Below are positions 1 to 7,938 of a stretch of 64,000 bases of DNA, piece by piece. The position numbers and the translations under genes were made by a program. The stretch is taken from positions 91,945 through 155,944 of the forward strand of contig JAQSDX010000001.1 of assembly GCA_029946125.1 (NCBI GenBank), given 5' to 3'. Position 1 is the stretch's first letter. Each line of letters starts with the position of its first letter. Below the pieces are notes generated by a model. The model made no database searches. It was not told the DNA's origin and saw nothing but the letters and a program-made list of their open reading frames with translations. This DNA comes from Candidatus Methylobacter titanis (GTDB taxonomy: Bacteria > Pseudomonadota > Gammaproteobacteria > Methylococcales > Methylomonadaceae).

Positions 1-13
1 GGAGTCAAAATAC

Positions 14-589
14 ATGAAAAAAATTAATAAAACCCCTTTAGCTGCTGCAATGGGTGTTGCTTTTTTATCAACTTTTGCTGTAACCGCAGTTAATGCCGAA
101 GCTAATCCTTTCGGTATGACTGAAATGTCTGCCGGGTACATGCAAGTGGCTGCTGCCGATAAAGCGGCTGAAATGGCTTGTGGTGCGGCAATGGGTGGCA
201 TGGACAAGCCTAAGACAGCCGAAGGCGCATGTGCGGGCAACAAAGCAACAACCGGCAGCGCAAAATCTGCTGTAAAACCGAGCGAAGCTTCATGCGGCGC
301 GATGATGAAAGACGGCAAAATGAAACCGGGCATGGAAGCAGCTTGCGGCGCGATGATGAAAGGCAAAGAAGGCGCTTGCGGTGATATGATGAAAGGCAAG
401 GAAGGCGCGTGTGGCGCTCAATGCGGCGAAGGCATGAAAGCTTGCGATGCTGCCAAAACTAAGGAAGGCGCTTGTGGCGCCATGATGAAAGGTTGCGGCG
501 AAGATATGAAAGGTTGCAGCGAAATGACCAAAGGCAAAGAAGGCGCTTGCGGCGACAAAATAAAAGCTAAAGACGCAGCGGGCAAATAA
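14..589 (+). CDS. hvfA: HvfA-like cysteine-rich RiPP precursor (EGACG repeats)
   Basis: Likely an exported copper-binding peptide precursor modified by the next two gene products. Residues 1-28 form a Sec signal peptide (cleavage near AVNA/EANPF). The rest is low complexity with 12 cysteines (56, 73, 94, 111, 122, 133, 137, 144, 154, 161, 168, 179). Four exact EGACG motifs lie at 119, 130, 151 and 176, with looser forms (EMACG, EGACA, EASCG, EAACG) upstream. In the HvfA family such EGxCG cysteines are the substrate of MNIO enzymes, which make thiooxazole/oxazolone-type copper ligands. A 33-bp near-duplication underlies the 119/130 repeats. The GGAG at 1-4 is a good ribosome site; the promoter lies outside the window. 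It could be mistaken for a metallothionein, but the MNIO neighbour argues against that. Confidence 0.85.
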   Translation: MKKINKTPLAAAMGVAFLSTFAVTAVNAEANPFGMTEMSAGYMQVAAADKAAEMACGAAMGGMDKPKTAEGACAGNKATTGSAKSAVKPSEASCGAMMKDGKMKPGMEAACGAMMKGKEGACGDMMKGKEGACGAQCGEGMKACDAAKTKEGACGAMMKGCGEDMKGCSEMTKGKEGACGDKIKAKDAAGK

Positions 590-668
590 GCTTAAGACTC
601 GTTATTAGTATAGAGAGGGCATGATAATCATGTCCTCTCGTTCCCATCAAATCAGATAAGGTGTTCAT

Positions 669-1520
669 ATGGACACAACCCAAAATCTTGTTCACGGCGC
701 CGGTTTAGGTCTACGGCGGTCTTTTTTAAGCCAGATTGTTGAATCGCCTCCCGAAAATGTCGGCTTTTATGAAGTCGCACCGGAAAACTGGATCACCATC
801 GGCGGAAAATACGCTAAACAATTCCGCGCAATGACCGAACGCTTTGATTTTATCTGCCATGGCTTATCGCTGTCGATAGGCAGTACTGATCCGCTGGATG
901 AAAAATTTGTCCGCGAAGTCAAACAGTTCATGGCCGAACATCAGATCAAGTTTTACAGCGAACATTTAAGTTATTGCAGCAAGGACGGGCATTTATACGA
1001 TCTGATGCCGATTCCGTTTACCTCGGAAGCGGTGACTCATGTTGCCGGAAGGATCAGGCGCGTTCAGGATATTCTCGAGCAAAAAATAGCCATCGAAAAC
1101 GTGTCCTATTACGCCGCCCCAGGCCAGGAAATGGCTGAAATCGATTTTTTCAATGCGGTTATCGAGGAAGCCGACTGCGATGTGCTGATTGATATCAACA
1201 ATATTTACGTTAACAGCGTTAATCACGGTTACGATGCCGAAGCTTTTTTAAAGGCCATGCCGGCACACCGTATCGCTTACGCACATATCGCCGGACATTA
1301 TGTGGAGGCAGAAGATTTTTTAGTCGACACCCATGGTGCCGACGTAGTCGATCCGGTCTGGAAATTACTGGGAAAAGCTTATGAACTTTACGGCGTGTTT
1401 CCGACGCTGTTGGAGCGGGATTTTAATCTCCCGGCGATGGATGAATTAATCAGAGAAGTGAACACCATCAGCGCCATACAAACCGCTTGGGGCGCACAAC
1501 ATGCACGACAATTTGCCTGA
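669..1520 (+). CDS. hvfB: MNIO-type RiPP maturase (DUF692), HvfB/BufB family
   Basis: Multinuclear non-heme iron oxidase predicted to oxidise cysteines of the upstream EGACG precursor in the cytoplasm before export. The 283-residue TIM-barrel protein has the usual DUF692 landmarks: GLGLR near 12, HGLSLS at 64, SEHLSY at 98, IENV at 142, DINN at 175, HIAGH at 206, DTHG at 220 and LLERD near 247. The His, Asp, Glu and Asn residues in these motifs are the expected iron ligands. Start ATG 669 has AAGGTG upstream. It lies 79 bp after the precursor and 6 bp before its partner gene, so the three genes read as one operon. The family assignment is firm; the exact product is inferred from the precursor motif. 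Confidence 0.92.
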   Translation: MDTTQNLVHGAGLGLRRSFLSQIVESPPENVGFYEVAPENWITIGGKYAKQFRAMTERFDFICHGLSLSIGSTDPLDEKFVREVKQFMAEHQIKFYSEHLSYCSKDGHLYDLMPIPFTSEAVTHVAGRIRRVQDILEQKIAIENVSYYAAPGQEMAEIDFFNAVIEEADCDVLIDINNIYVNSVNHGYDAEAFLKAMPAHRIAYAHIAGHYVEAEDFLVDTHGADVVDPVWKLLGKAYELYGVFPTLLERDFNLPAMDELIREVNTISAIQTAWGAQHARQFA

Positions 1521-1526
1521 GGCCGT

Positions 1527-2276
1527 ATGAGCGTCGACTTTAAAGCTAAACAGCTGGAGTTTGCAGCCTATATCCGGGATCCTGAAAACAATCCGCCGCC
1601 TGCCGATGTTCAGCCACAGCGCATAGCGATGTATCGTGAGCTGTTTTTTAATAATATCGACAGTTTTTTGTCGGCTAATTTTCCGGTGTTGCAGACAATA
1701 TTGGATGACCAACAATGGTTTCAGCTGGGGCAGGATTTTTTTGCCAAGCATGCCTGTCAATCGCCGCATTTTTCAAAAATACCGGAAGAGTTTTTGGATT
1801 ACCTGCAAAACGAGCGGGATAGTTCGAATGATTTTCCGTTTATGCTGGAACTGGCGCATTACGAATGGGTGGAAATGGCTTTATCCATTGCCAAGGAAAC
1901 CGTATCCGGCCGTCACCAGAATCTGGATAACCTGCAAAATCAGAGCATTCAGTTGTCTTCTTTGGCTTGGCCGCTAGCTTATCAATATCCGGTGCACAAA
2001 ATATCGCCCGATTTTTTACCTGAAACCGCGCCGGAACAAGCTACGTTTCTGGTCGTTTATCGCAATCCGGATGACGAGGTTAATTTTATGGAAATCACCC
2101 CGATCACTTACCGATTGCTGGAAATAATTCAGGAGCATGAACAGGTATTAGTGACGGATTGCCTAAAGCAGGTTGCCGAAGAAATGCATCATCCCAATCC
2201 TGAAATGATTATGGCAGGCGGCTTACAGATTCTAAAAGAACTGGCTGAAAAGACAGTTATTACGGTTGCTGTTTAA
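1527..2276 (+). CDS. hvfC: HvfC/BufC-type RiPP recognition partner (DUF2063)
   Basis: Partner protein of the MNIO enzyme. DUF2063 proteins are known to form a complex with DUF692 enzymes and to present the precursor. The 249-residue product begins with the family hallmark: a short helix, then RIAMYRELFFNNI near 32-44 and ANFPVLQTIL near 52. The C-terminal half (about 150-245) resembles the winged-helix-like recognition domain. ATG 1527 is 6 bp after the maturase stop, with GAGG overlapping that stop, consistent with translational coupling. No hvfX (DoxX-like membrane protein), which often ends such operons, follows; the next gene is convergent. Confidence 0.87.
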   Translation: MSVDFKAKQLEFAAYIRDPENNPPPADVQPQRIAMYRELFFNNIDSFLSANFPVLQTILDDQQWFQLGQDFFAKHACQSPHFSKIPEEFLDYLQNERDSSNDFPFMLELAHYEWVEMALSIAKETVSGRHQNLDNLQNQSIQLSSLAWPLAYQYPVHKISPDFLPETAPEQATFLVVYRNPDDEVNFMEITPITYRLLEIIQEHEQVLVTDCLKQVAEEMHHPNPEMIMAGGLQILKELAEKTVITVAV

Positions 2277-2330
2277 ATGGGTGAGGGTTATAGCGGTGAG
2301 ATTGAAAAACCGAATTTTGATGGTTAATGA

Positions 2331-2936
2331 CTATAACAGTAAAGTAATTAACCCGGCTTGTGAAAATGCCTGCACACATTTTTTTTCTTCATGCCAAGGA
2401 TGGCCGTCAGCACCCGTAAACGTAAAGCCTAAAACTGTAATTTTTACTGATGCAGTACCATACTGTTTCAGTATATATTTTAATGCCATATAGCCCGAGC
2501 TTGGAATTAAATTGCTTGGTTGAATAATGTTTAAATCCATGCAGGCTTCGAAGAATAAATCTTCGTTTAAAAAAAGAATATTTTTCTGTTTAAGCTCGTT
2601 TTCTTTCAAAATAAATTTCGAATAATCAGTTTTTTTAAATTTTTTTTTGTTAAAAGGTTTTAACCAGAACTGTTTAGCCGTGCAATCGAATGGATGAGGA
2701 AACCAAATATCGATTACATCTTTAATGAAATGTAATTTTTTAATTGTTTTATATTTAGAAAATGTCCGTCCAGGATGCGAAGTATTTGCCAGGCAGAGTA
2801 CATCGCATTTGTGACCTGTTAATCCTGATGCATAATTTCTTGCTTCATTAAACCTAATGACTAAGTCGGCGCTGTCAACTAATTTGGAATGGTCGCTATT
2901 AATATCAGCATTTCCAATAACTACAATATGATACAT
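2331..2936 (-). CDS. GT29/sialyltransferase-like protein (urease-accessory-annotated family)
   Basis: Probable cytoplasmic glycosyltransferase related to GT29. The N-terminus MYHIVVIGNADIN with LVIRFNEARN at about 26-35 resembles sialyl motif L (a GN-S-x-L Rossmann start followed by D-x-V-x-R-x-N). PSSGYMALKYIL near 145-156 resembles sialyl motif S, and HPWHEEK near 179 contains the terminal His/Glu. Relatives are often annotated as urease operon accessory protein, although no urease genes are nearby. The reading frame is clearly more AT-rich than its neighbours and stands alone between the convergent hvf operon and a palindromic repeat, suggesting horizontal acquisition. The donor and acceptor are unknown. 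The ribosome site is weak. Confidence 0.6.
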   Translation of the reverse strand: MYHIVVIGNADINSDHSKLVDSADLVIRFNEARNYASGLTGHKCDVLCLANTSHPGRTFSKYKTIKKLHFIKDVIDIWFPHPFDCTAKQFWLKPFNKKKFKKTDYSKFILKENELKQKNILFLNEDLFFEACMDLNIIQPSNLIPSSGYMALKYILKQYGTASVKITVLGFTFTGADGHPWHEEKKCVQAFSQAGLITLLL

Positions 2937-2966
2937 TTTATTTTCAAATTCTATTCGTCGTATAAA

Positions 2967-3004
2967 AAGCGCATCAATCGAGAATTATGCGCTTCGTACT
3001 CCTA
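2967..3004. repeat. Intergenic palindromic repeat (GCGCAT...ATGCGC type), copy 1
   Basis: AAGCGCAT (2967-2974) and ATGCGCTT (2987-2994) form a hairpin, followed by CGTACTCCTAC. The same hairpin plus the CGTAC-CTC...CCTAC tail recurs at 6790-6835, so this is an interspersed repeat rather than a gene-specific terminator. Confidence 0.6.
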
Positions 3005-3027
3005 CAGCAATCGGTCTTGCCCACTAA

Positions 3028-3492
3028 TCAATTAACCTGAGGTGCCCTGGAAAAGTCAGGTCCTTTAGGATGTGTATTCTGTTGCAGGCAATGATAAGCC
3101 GCATTTTCATACTTGATGACTAAAGACTGGGCATTTTTATGTTCGCCGATGAATTTTTCAGCTTCTTCCGCAGTCAAATCTTTCATCAAAAATGTGGCGA
3201 TACACAGACAAGGCTGAGTATATTGCGCTGCATCAGTCTCTTTATTAGATGAATGTTTCAGTTCTCTTTGTACGCATTGCTTGGCAAAATCATGCTCAAA
3301 TTTATGCTTTTGTATATCGGTCACTGGGGTGTCATGGGAATGATCGAATGGATTATGTACTGCGGTAGTCGTCTCAGGTTTCGCGGCTAGTGTTTTTTCT
3401 TTATCATCCGAACAACCGGTAATTGATAATGCGATAATCATGCTGATCAATGCAGTAATAAAGTTTTTTTTTGTAAATGCGGACGTTTTCAT
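3028..3492 (-). CDS. Putative lipoprotein of unknown function
   Basis: 154-residue secreted lipoprotein: basic start, hydrophobic stretch at about 10-24 and lipobox SITGC with the lipidated cysteine at 27. The mature part has a low-complexity linker, then an alpha-helical domain with CVQRE, PCLCIAT and YHCLQQ cysteines that could form disulfides in the periplasm. I do not recognise the family. It stands alone: the 277 bp upstream hold only repeats and the glnE leader. The ribosome site is weak, and the start is supported by the signal peptide beginning directly at ATG 3490-3492. Confidence 0.65.
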   Translation of the reverse strand: MKTSAFTKKNFITALISMIIALSITGCSDDKEKTLAAKPETTTAVHNPFDHSHDTPVTDIQKHKFEHDFAKQCVQRELKHSSNKETDAAQYTQPCLCIATFLMKDLTAEEAEKFIGEHKNAQSLVIKYENAAYHCLQQNTHPKGPDFSRAPQVN

Positions 3493-3683
3493 AAGATTTC
3501 GTAAATAGTTTAATTAAGGTTATTCAAACTTTATCATTTTATCAAGAAGCGTTCTACCCATCTTCGTCGTTGATCAAATTTCATTGCTGGTCTGAAGGCT
3601 CTCGTTTCAGGGGGATTATTTGGGATTGACAAAGAGGCACCCGCATCGTTATCCTTTTTGGCAATCTCCTCGTTTACGGGGAG

Positions 3684-3708
3684 GAACAATCCGCCGACCT
3701 CTATCTGT
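3684..3708. repeat. Short perfect hairpin upstream of glnE
   Basis: CCGCCGAC and GTCGGCGG form a perfect 8-bp stem around an 8-nt loop in the 277-bp gap between the lipoprotein gene and glnE. There is no following T-run, so it is not a convincing terminator. A solitary CRISPR-repeat-like sequence follows directly. Confidence 0.4.
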
Positions 3709-3769
3709 CGGCGGGTGTCACTCGATGGATGAGGTCGGGTGTGGATTGAAACATTGATGATTTTCGCCC

Positions 3770-6748
3770 ATGTCTTTTATTAAAAATCTTGAAGCTGAAT
3801 GTGCTTCGCTACCGGATCAGTTAACCGCAACGGTCATTGATTCGCTGACGAAATGGGATGAACGAGTCAAGGAGCTTAAGCTTAATTTTACGCAAACGCC
3901 TGAGTTTAACGCATCGATTGCCAAGGTTTGGTGTTCCAGTCGGTTTATTGCCGAGAGCTGCACCCGCAAGCCTGAGTTGCTGGTCGATCTGGTCAATTCC
4001 GGCGATTTGTCGGCTATCTATGGCGAAAACAGTTATGTCGAAAAATTAGCGCAATCGCCTGTCGAATCACAAGCCGAGTTATCGCCAGGGATGGTGTGTA
4101 TGCCGCAAGTCTGCCGGGAGCAGGCGTGGTTAATGACCAAACTGCGCGACTTTCGGCGCAGGGAAATGGTCAGGATAGCGTGGCGGGATTTGGCCGGTTG
4201 GGCCGAATTATCGGAAACGCTAACCGATTTATCGCATCTGGCCGATGCCTGCATTCAATATGCGCTCGATTTTCTTTATCAGGAGGCCTGCGAGCTGCGA
4301 GGCACTCCATTATTAGCCGACGGCACACCGCAGCAGATCGTAGTGTTGGGCATGGGCAAACTGGGTGCTTACGAATTGAATTATTCTTCCGACATCGACC
4401 TGATTTTTGCCTACGCAGAAGACGGCGTGTTGCCGGACAGGAAAGAAACCACCTATGGCGAGTTTTTTACCAAGCTATGCCGCAGTCTGGTTAAAGTTCT
4501 GGATGAGAGCACCGTAGACGGCTTTGTATTTCGCACCGATATACGTTTAAGGCCTTATGGCGACAGCGGCCCTATCATCATGAGCTTTGACGGCATGGAA
4601 AACTATTACCAGACCCAGGCTCGGGAATGGGAGCGTTATGCGATGATCAAAGTGCGTCAGGTTGCGGGCGACTTTACCGTTGGCGCACAACTGATGGCCA
4701 TGTTCAGGCCTTTTGTGTACCGACGTTATCTCGATTACGGCGCGTTCGAAGAATTGCGCTCGTTAAAGGCGCAAATCACCCAGGAGTTGCGGCGCAAAGA
4801 CCGCATGGAAAATATCAAGCTGGGGCCGGGCGGCATCCGCGAAATCGAATTTATCGGCCAAGCTTTTCAGCTGATACGCGGCGGCAATGAAAAAGCCTTG
4901 CAAACACCTGGTATTCTGGATGTTTTGCAATTGTTGGGCGAGCTGGAGTTGCTGTCGCAACCCGATGCCGATCAATTAAAACAGTCATACCGCTTTTTGC
5001 GCCGGGTGGAAAACCATATCCAGCAGTATCAGGACAGGCAAACCCACGATTTGCCGTCAGACCCGTCAGTGCAGCGGATATTGGCGTATTCGCTGGATTA
5101 TTCTGACTGGACCAGCTTTAAACAGGATCTGGATAAGGTAAGAGCACAGGTACATGAAGTCTTCGACCAGGTCTTTTCGTTATCAAAACAGGATGGTTCG
5201 ACAGGCTCACCACGAACGGGAATAATTTGGGCTTGCGTGGCGGATGAGTCGGAGTTGATGGGGCATCTAAAAGAATGCGGCATTCAAGACACCGGCAGCA
5301 TACTCGCCGCGATTAAAGACTTTAAAAATTCCGCCGCCGTGAGAAGAATGACGACCAAAGGTGCGGGCGTGCTGGATCGGTTGATGCCGCAATTAATAGA
5401 AGCTGTGCAGCAGGTTGATAATTCGGATGAGACCTTGTTGCGGATACTCGTTTTGTTTGAGGCGGTAGCGGGTCGGAATGTGTATTTATCGTTATTGTCT
5501 GAAAATTCGAATGCGCTGTCTCAATTGATCAAGCTGTCGTCGGCCAGTCCGTGGATTTGCGCTTATTTAGCGCAGTATCCGGTGTTATTCGATGAATTGC
5601 TCGATACTCGCTCTCTTTACGAGCCGCTTAAAAAAGCCGATCTTGATCAACAGCTTGATATTTTACTGGCTCAAATTGAGGTACAGGATTTGGAACAGCT
5701 GATGGTGGTGCTGCGCCAGTTTAAACAATTGAATGTGTTAAGAGTAGCCGCCGCCGATATTATGGGCGTCATTCCGCTGATGGTGGTCAGCGATTATCTG
5801 ACCTATATTGCCGAAAGCATAGTCGATCATGTTGTTGAACGTGCGTGGCTGATGCTGACCGACAAGCACGGCTTGCCGCCCGCGCCGGGCCAGTTCCCAA
5901 CTGGCTTGCGGCATACACACCATCCCTGGCGATATACCGATAACGCTTCCATAGGCTTTGCGGTCATCGGTTTAGGTAAACTGGGCGGTATCGAGCTGGG
6001 CTACGGTTCCGATCTGGACCTGGTATTTTTGTACGATTGCCAGGACGGCAATGCGATGACTGACGGCTATAAGCCGATTTCCTGCGCCCAGTTTTATGGC
6101 CGCTTGGGGCTGAGGGTTCGGCATATCCTCGATACCAAAATGTTGTCAGGCGTACTTTACGAAGTGGATATGCGCTTGCGCCCCAATGGCGACTCCGGCT
6201 TGCTGGTCAGTCATATTAACGGCTATGAGGACTATCTGAAAAATCAGGCTTGGACTTGGGAATTACAGGCACTGGTTAGAGGCCGGTTTATCGCCGGTGA
6301 TCCGCAATTGAAAGCTCGGTACGAGGCTATTCGCAGCCGGGTTTTGAGTTTGCCTCGGGATACTGAAAGCTTAAAAAAAGAAGTCCGCGAGATGCGCGAA
6401 AAAATGCGCGAGTCCTTGACTACCAAAGATAAAGACCAGTTTGATCTCAAACAAAGCAAAGGCGGTATTGCTGATATTGAGTTTATAGTACAATTTGGTG
6501 TTTTAGATCAGGCAGCTTTTAATGTAGCGTTAACGACCTACACCGACAATGTCAGATTGCTGGAAGGCTTGCAACAGCAGGGTTTTATGTCCAAAGCCGA
6601 TGAGAAAACACTTAAAAATGCTTACTGTATTTATCGGGATTTCGGTCATAAACAGGTTTTACAAGGGGATAAGGCGGTTATCGCCGAGGCCGAAGTGGTT
6701 AAAATAAGCGCTCAAGTCGAGCGGATTTGGCATGAATATATGGAGTAG
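3770..6748 (+). CDS. glnE: Bifunctional glutamine synthetase adenylyltransferase/deadenylylase
   Basis: Adds and removes AMP on glutamine synthetase in response to PII, setting nitrogen assimilation. It has two nucleotidyltransferase halves: the deadenylylase half with GMGKLGAYELNYSSDIDL (near 197) and the adenylylase half with GLGKLGGIELGYGSDLDLVF (near 735), separated by the central regulatory region. At 992 residues it is about 45 longer than the E. coli protein. The excess matches three in-frame repeat insertions: residues about 105-120 (51-bp element), 476-484 (a GTTCGACAGGCTCACCACGAAC palindrome-type sequence of a common bacterial repeat) and 704-722 (reverse-oriented 51-bp element). 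No strong ribosome site precedes ATG 3770. All catalytic signatures are intact, so the protein is probably active. Confidence 0.95.
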   Translation: MSFIKNLEAECASLPDQLTATVIDSLTKWDERVKELKLNFTQTPEFNASIAKVWCSSRFIAESCTRKPELLVDLVNSGDLSAIYGENSYVEKLAQSPVESQAELSPGMVCMPQVCREQAWLMTKLRDFRRREMVRIAWRDLAGWAELSETLTDLSHLADACIQYALDFLYQEACELRGTPLLADGTPQQIVVLGMGKLGAYELNYSSDIDLIFAYAEDGVLPDRKETTYGEFFTKLCRSLVKVLDESTVDGFVFRTDIRLRPYGDSGPIIMSFDGMENYYQTQAREWERYAMIKVRQVAGDFTVGAQLMAMFRPFVYRRYLDYGAFEELRSLKAQITQELRRKDRMENIKLGPGGIREIEFIGQAFQLIRGGNEKALQTPGILDVLQLLGELELLSQPDADQLKQSYRFLRRVENHIQQYQDRQTHDLPSDPSVQRILAYSLDYSDWTSFKQDLDKVRAQVHEVFDQVFSLSKQDGSTGSPRTGIIWACVADESELMGHLKECGIQDTGSILAAIKDFKNSAAVRRMTTKGAGVLDRLMPQLIEAVQQVDNSDETLLRILVLFEAVAGRNVYLSLLSENSNALSQLIKLSSASPWICAYLAQYPVLFDELLDTRSLYEPLKKADLDQQLDILLAQIEVQDLEQLMVVLRQFKQLNVLRVAAADIMGVIPLMVVSDYLTYIAESIVDHVVERAWLMLTDKHGLPPAPGQFPTGLRHTHHPWRYTDNASIGFAVIGLGKLGGIELGYGSDLDLVFLYDCQDGNAMTDGYKPISCAQFYGRLGLRVRHILDTKMLSGVLYEVDMRLRPNGDSGLLVSHINGYEDYLKNQAWTWELQALVRGRFIAGDPQLKARYEAIRSRVLSLPRDTESLKKEVREMREKMRESLTTKDKDQFDLKQSKGGIADIEFIVQFGVLDQAAFNVALTTYTDNVRLLEGLQQQGFMSKADEKTLKNAYCIYRDFGHKQVLQGDKAVIAEAEVVKISAQVERIWHEYME
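4082..4129 (+). repeat. In-frame palindromic element inside glnE, copy 1
   Basis: Contains CCAGGGATGG, then TATGCCGCAAG, then the hairpin CTGC-CGGGA-GCAG (4111-4123). It is read in frame as residues from S105 to about W120 of GlnE. The same core and hairpin design recurs in waaF, gspE and gspJ. Confidence 0.85.
5195..5219. repeat. In-frame GTTCG...CGAAC palindromic repeat inside glnE
   Basis: A 25-bp sequence with GTTCG and CGAAC arms around CAGGCTCACCA, matching a repeat widespread in proteobacterial genomes (the VRGEPVEP-encoding repeat in the antisense frame). It is read in frame as GSTGSPRTG, residues 476-484 of GlnE. It is unrelated to the 51-bp elements in the same gene. Confidence 0.6.
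5881..5935 (-). repeat. In-frame palindromic element inside glnE, copy 2 (reverse orientation)
   Basis: Reads the reverse complement of the 4082 copy: hairpin GCCAGT-TCCCA-ACTGGC (5889-5905), then GCGGCATACAC and CCATCCCTGGCGAT. It is translated in frame as about residues 704-722 of GlnE. The stem differs from copy 1 at several positions but stays fully paired. Confidence 0.85.
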
Positions 6749-6789
6749 GATGCGCTAACCAAAAGGAGGCGCTTTAGGCGACGCAGTGC

Positions 6790-6835
6790 AGCGCATCATT
6801 CGCGGACGATGCGCTTCGTACCTCAGCACATCCTA
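6790..6835. repeat. Intergenic palindromic repeat (GCGCAT...ATGCGC type), copy 2
   Basis: AGCGCATC (6790-6797) pairs with GATGCGCT (6808-6815) and is followed by TCGTACCTCAGCACATCCTAC, matching the arrangement at 2967-3004. It lies between glnE and ilvE. There is no T-run. Confidence 0.6.
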
Positions 6836-6873
6836 CACACTACGTAACAAATAAACTTAATATTGGAGAAACA

Positions 6874-7800
6874 ATGATGACGATGGACGACAGAGACGGC
6901 GTTATTTGGCTGGATGGAAAGTGGGTTGAGTGGCGCGAAGCTAAAGTCCATGTGTTGACGCATACCTTGCACTATGGTTTGGGGGTGTTTGAAGGCATAA
7001 GAGCTTATCACGCGGAAAAAGGCACGGCGATTTTCAAGATGCAGGACCATACGGACCGCCTGTTCCGTTCCGCGCATATCATGAATATGAAAATGCCGTA
7101 TGGCAAAGACGAGCTGAATCAAGTTCAGCGCGATGCGGTGGCCAAGAACAACCTGGACAGCGCCTATATTCGCAGCATGTGTTTTTTAGGTTCTGAAGGC
7201 ATGGGGCTAAGAGCCGATAACCTGAAAGTGCATGTGATGGTTGCCGCATGGTCTTGGGGCGCGTATTTGGGCGCGGACAGCATCGAACAAGGCATACGCA
7301 TACGCACTTCGTCTTATACCCGCAACCATCACAACAGCACTATGTGCAAAGCCAAAGCCAACGGCAATTACATCAACTCCATTCTGGCGTTACAAGAAGC
7401 GCGCGCCAATGGTTACGATGAAGCGTTGATGCTGGATCACGAAGGCTTTGCGGCAGAAGGCAGCGCCGAAAACCTGTTTATCGTGCGTAACGGCAAAATT
7501 TACACGCCGGAAACCACCTCGGCATTGGAAGGCATTACCCGCGATACGGTGATGACGGTTGCCAGAGAACAAGGCTATGAAGTGATTGAAAAACGTATTA
7601 CCCGCGACGAGATTTACATTGCCGATGAAGCCTTCTTTACCGGTTCTGCGGCTGAAGTGACGCCGATCAGGGAGTTGGATAATCGCACCATAGGTTCCGG
7701 CAGTCGGGGGCCGATCACCGAGCAATTGCAGTCGCTGTATTTCGACTATGTGCATGGACGCCGGGACGATCATGCCGACTGGTTGACTTACGTTGCTTAA
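6874..7800 (+). CDS. ilvE: Branched-chain amino acid aminotransferase
   Basis: PLP-dependent fold-type IV transaminase that interconverts Leu/Ile/Val with their 2-oxo acids. The 308 residues start like IlvE (IWLDGKWVEWREAKVHVLTH) and contain LHYGLGVFEGIR near 32-43. The PLP lysine is probably K161 in KANGNYINS, and EGSAENLFIV and the C-terminal FFTGSAAEVTPIRELDNR region are also present. ATG 6874 follows GGAG with good spacing. It appears monocistronic: a palindromic repeat lies upstream, and the heptosyltransferase gene follows after 138 bp with another inverted repeat. IlvE is preferred over D-amino acid aminotransferase because of its length and N-terminus. Confidence 0.95.
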   Translation: MMTMDDRDGVIWLDGKWVEWREAKVHVLTHTLHYGLGVFEGIRAYHAEKGTAIFKMQDHTDRLFRSAHIMNMKMPYGKDELNQVQRDAVAKNNLDSAYIRSMCFLGSEGMGLRADNLKVHVMVAAWSWGAYLGADSIEQGIRIRTSSYTRNHHNSTMCKAKANGNYINSILALQEARANGYDEALMLDHEGFAAEGSAENLFIVRNGKIYTPETTSALEGITRDTVMTVAREQGYEVIEKRITRDEIYIADEAFFTGSAAEVTPIRELDNRTIGSGSRGPITEQLQSLYFDYVHGRRDDHADWLTYVA

Positions 7801-7818
7801 AGGATTTTAAAAATTTAA

Positions 7819-7882
7819 CCACGAAAAATACGAAAAAGCTCGTAACACGATCCTTTCGATTGTTTTTTCGTGCCTTTCGTGG
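7819..7882. repeat. Long inverted repeat between ilvE and waaF
   Basis: CCACGAAAAATACGAAAAA (7819-7837) is nearly complementary to TTTTTTCGTGCCTTTCGTGG (7863-7882). The arms can form a roughly 19-bp imperfect hairpin with a T-rich 3' arm. It may terminate ilvE transcription, but the sequence type is a common intergenic repeat in proteobacteria. Confidence 0.6.
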
Positions 7883-7938
7883 ACTATTTTTGTTGAATTC
7901 ATTATTAAAATCGCCTTAATGGATAATCAGGTCAGGTT

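Noticed and set aside
14..589. Metallothionein
   Set aside because: A signal peptide, EGxCG spacing and the adjacent DUF692 and DUF2063 genes fit a modified RiPP precursor better.
2266..2493. 75-residue + strand frame after hvfC as a possible hvfX
   Set aside because: It overlaps the well-supported minus-strand GT29-like gene and lacks the hydrophobic DoxX pattern.
3716..3750. A CRISPR array near 3.7 kb
   Set aside because: Only one repeat-like copy and no spacers or cas genes; reported only as a low-interest orphan.
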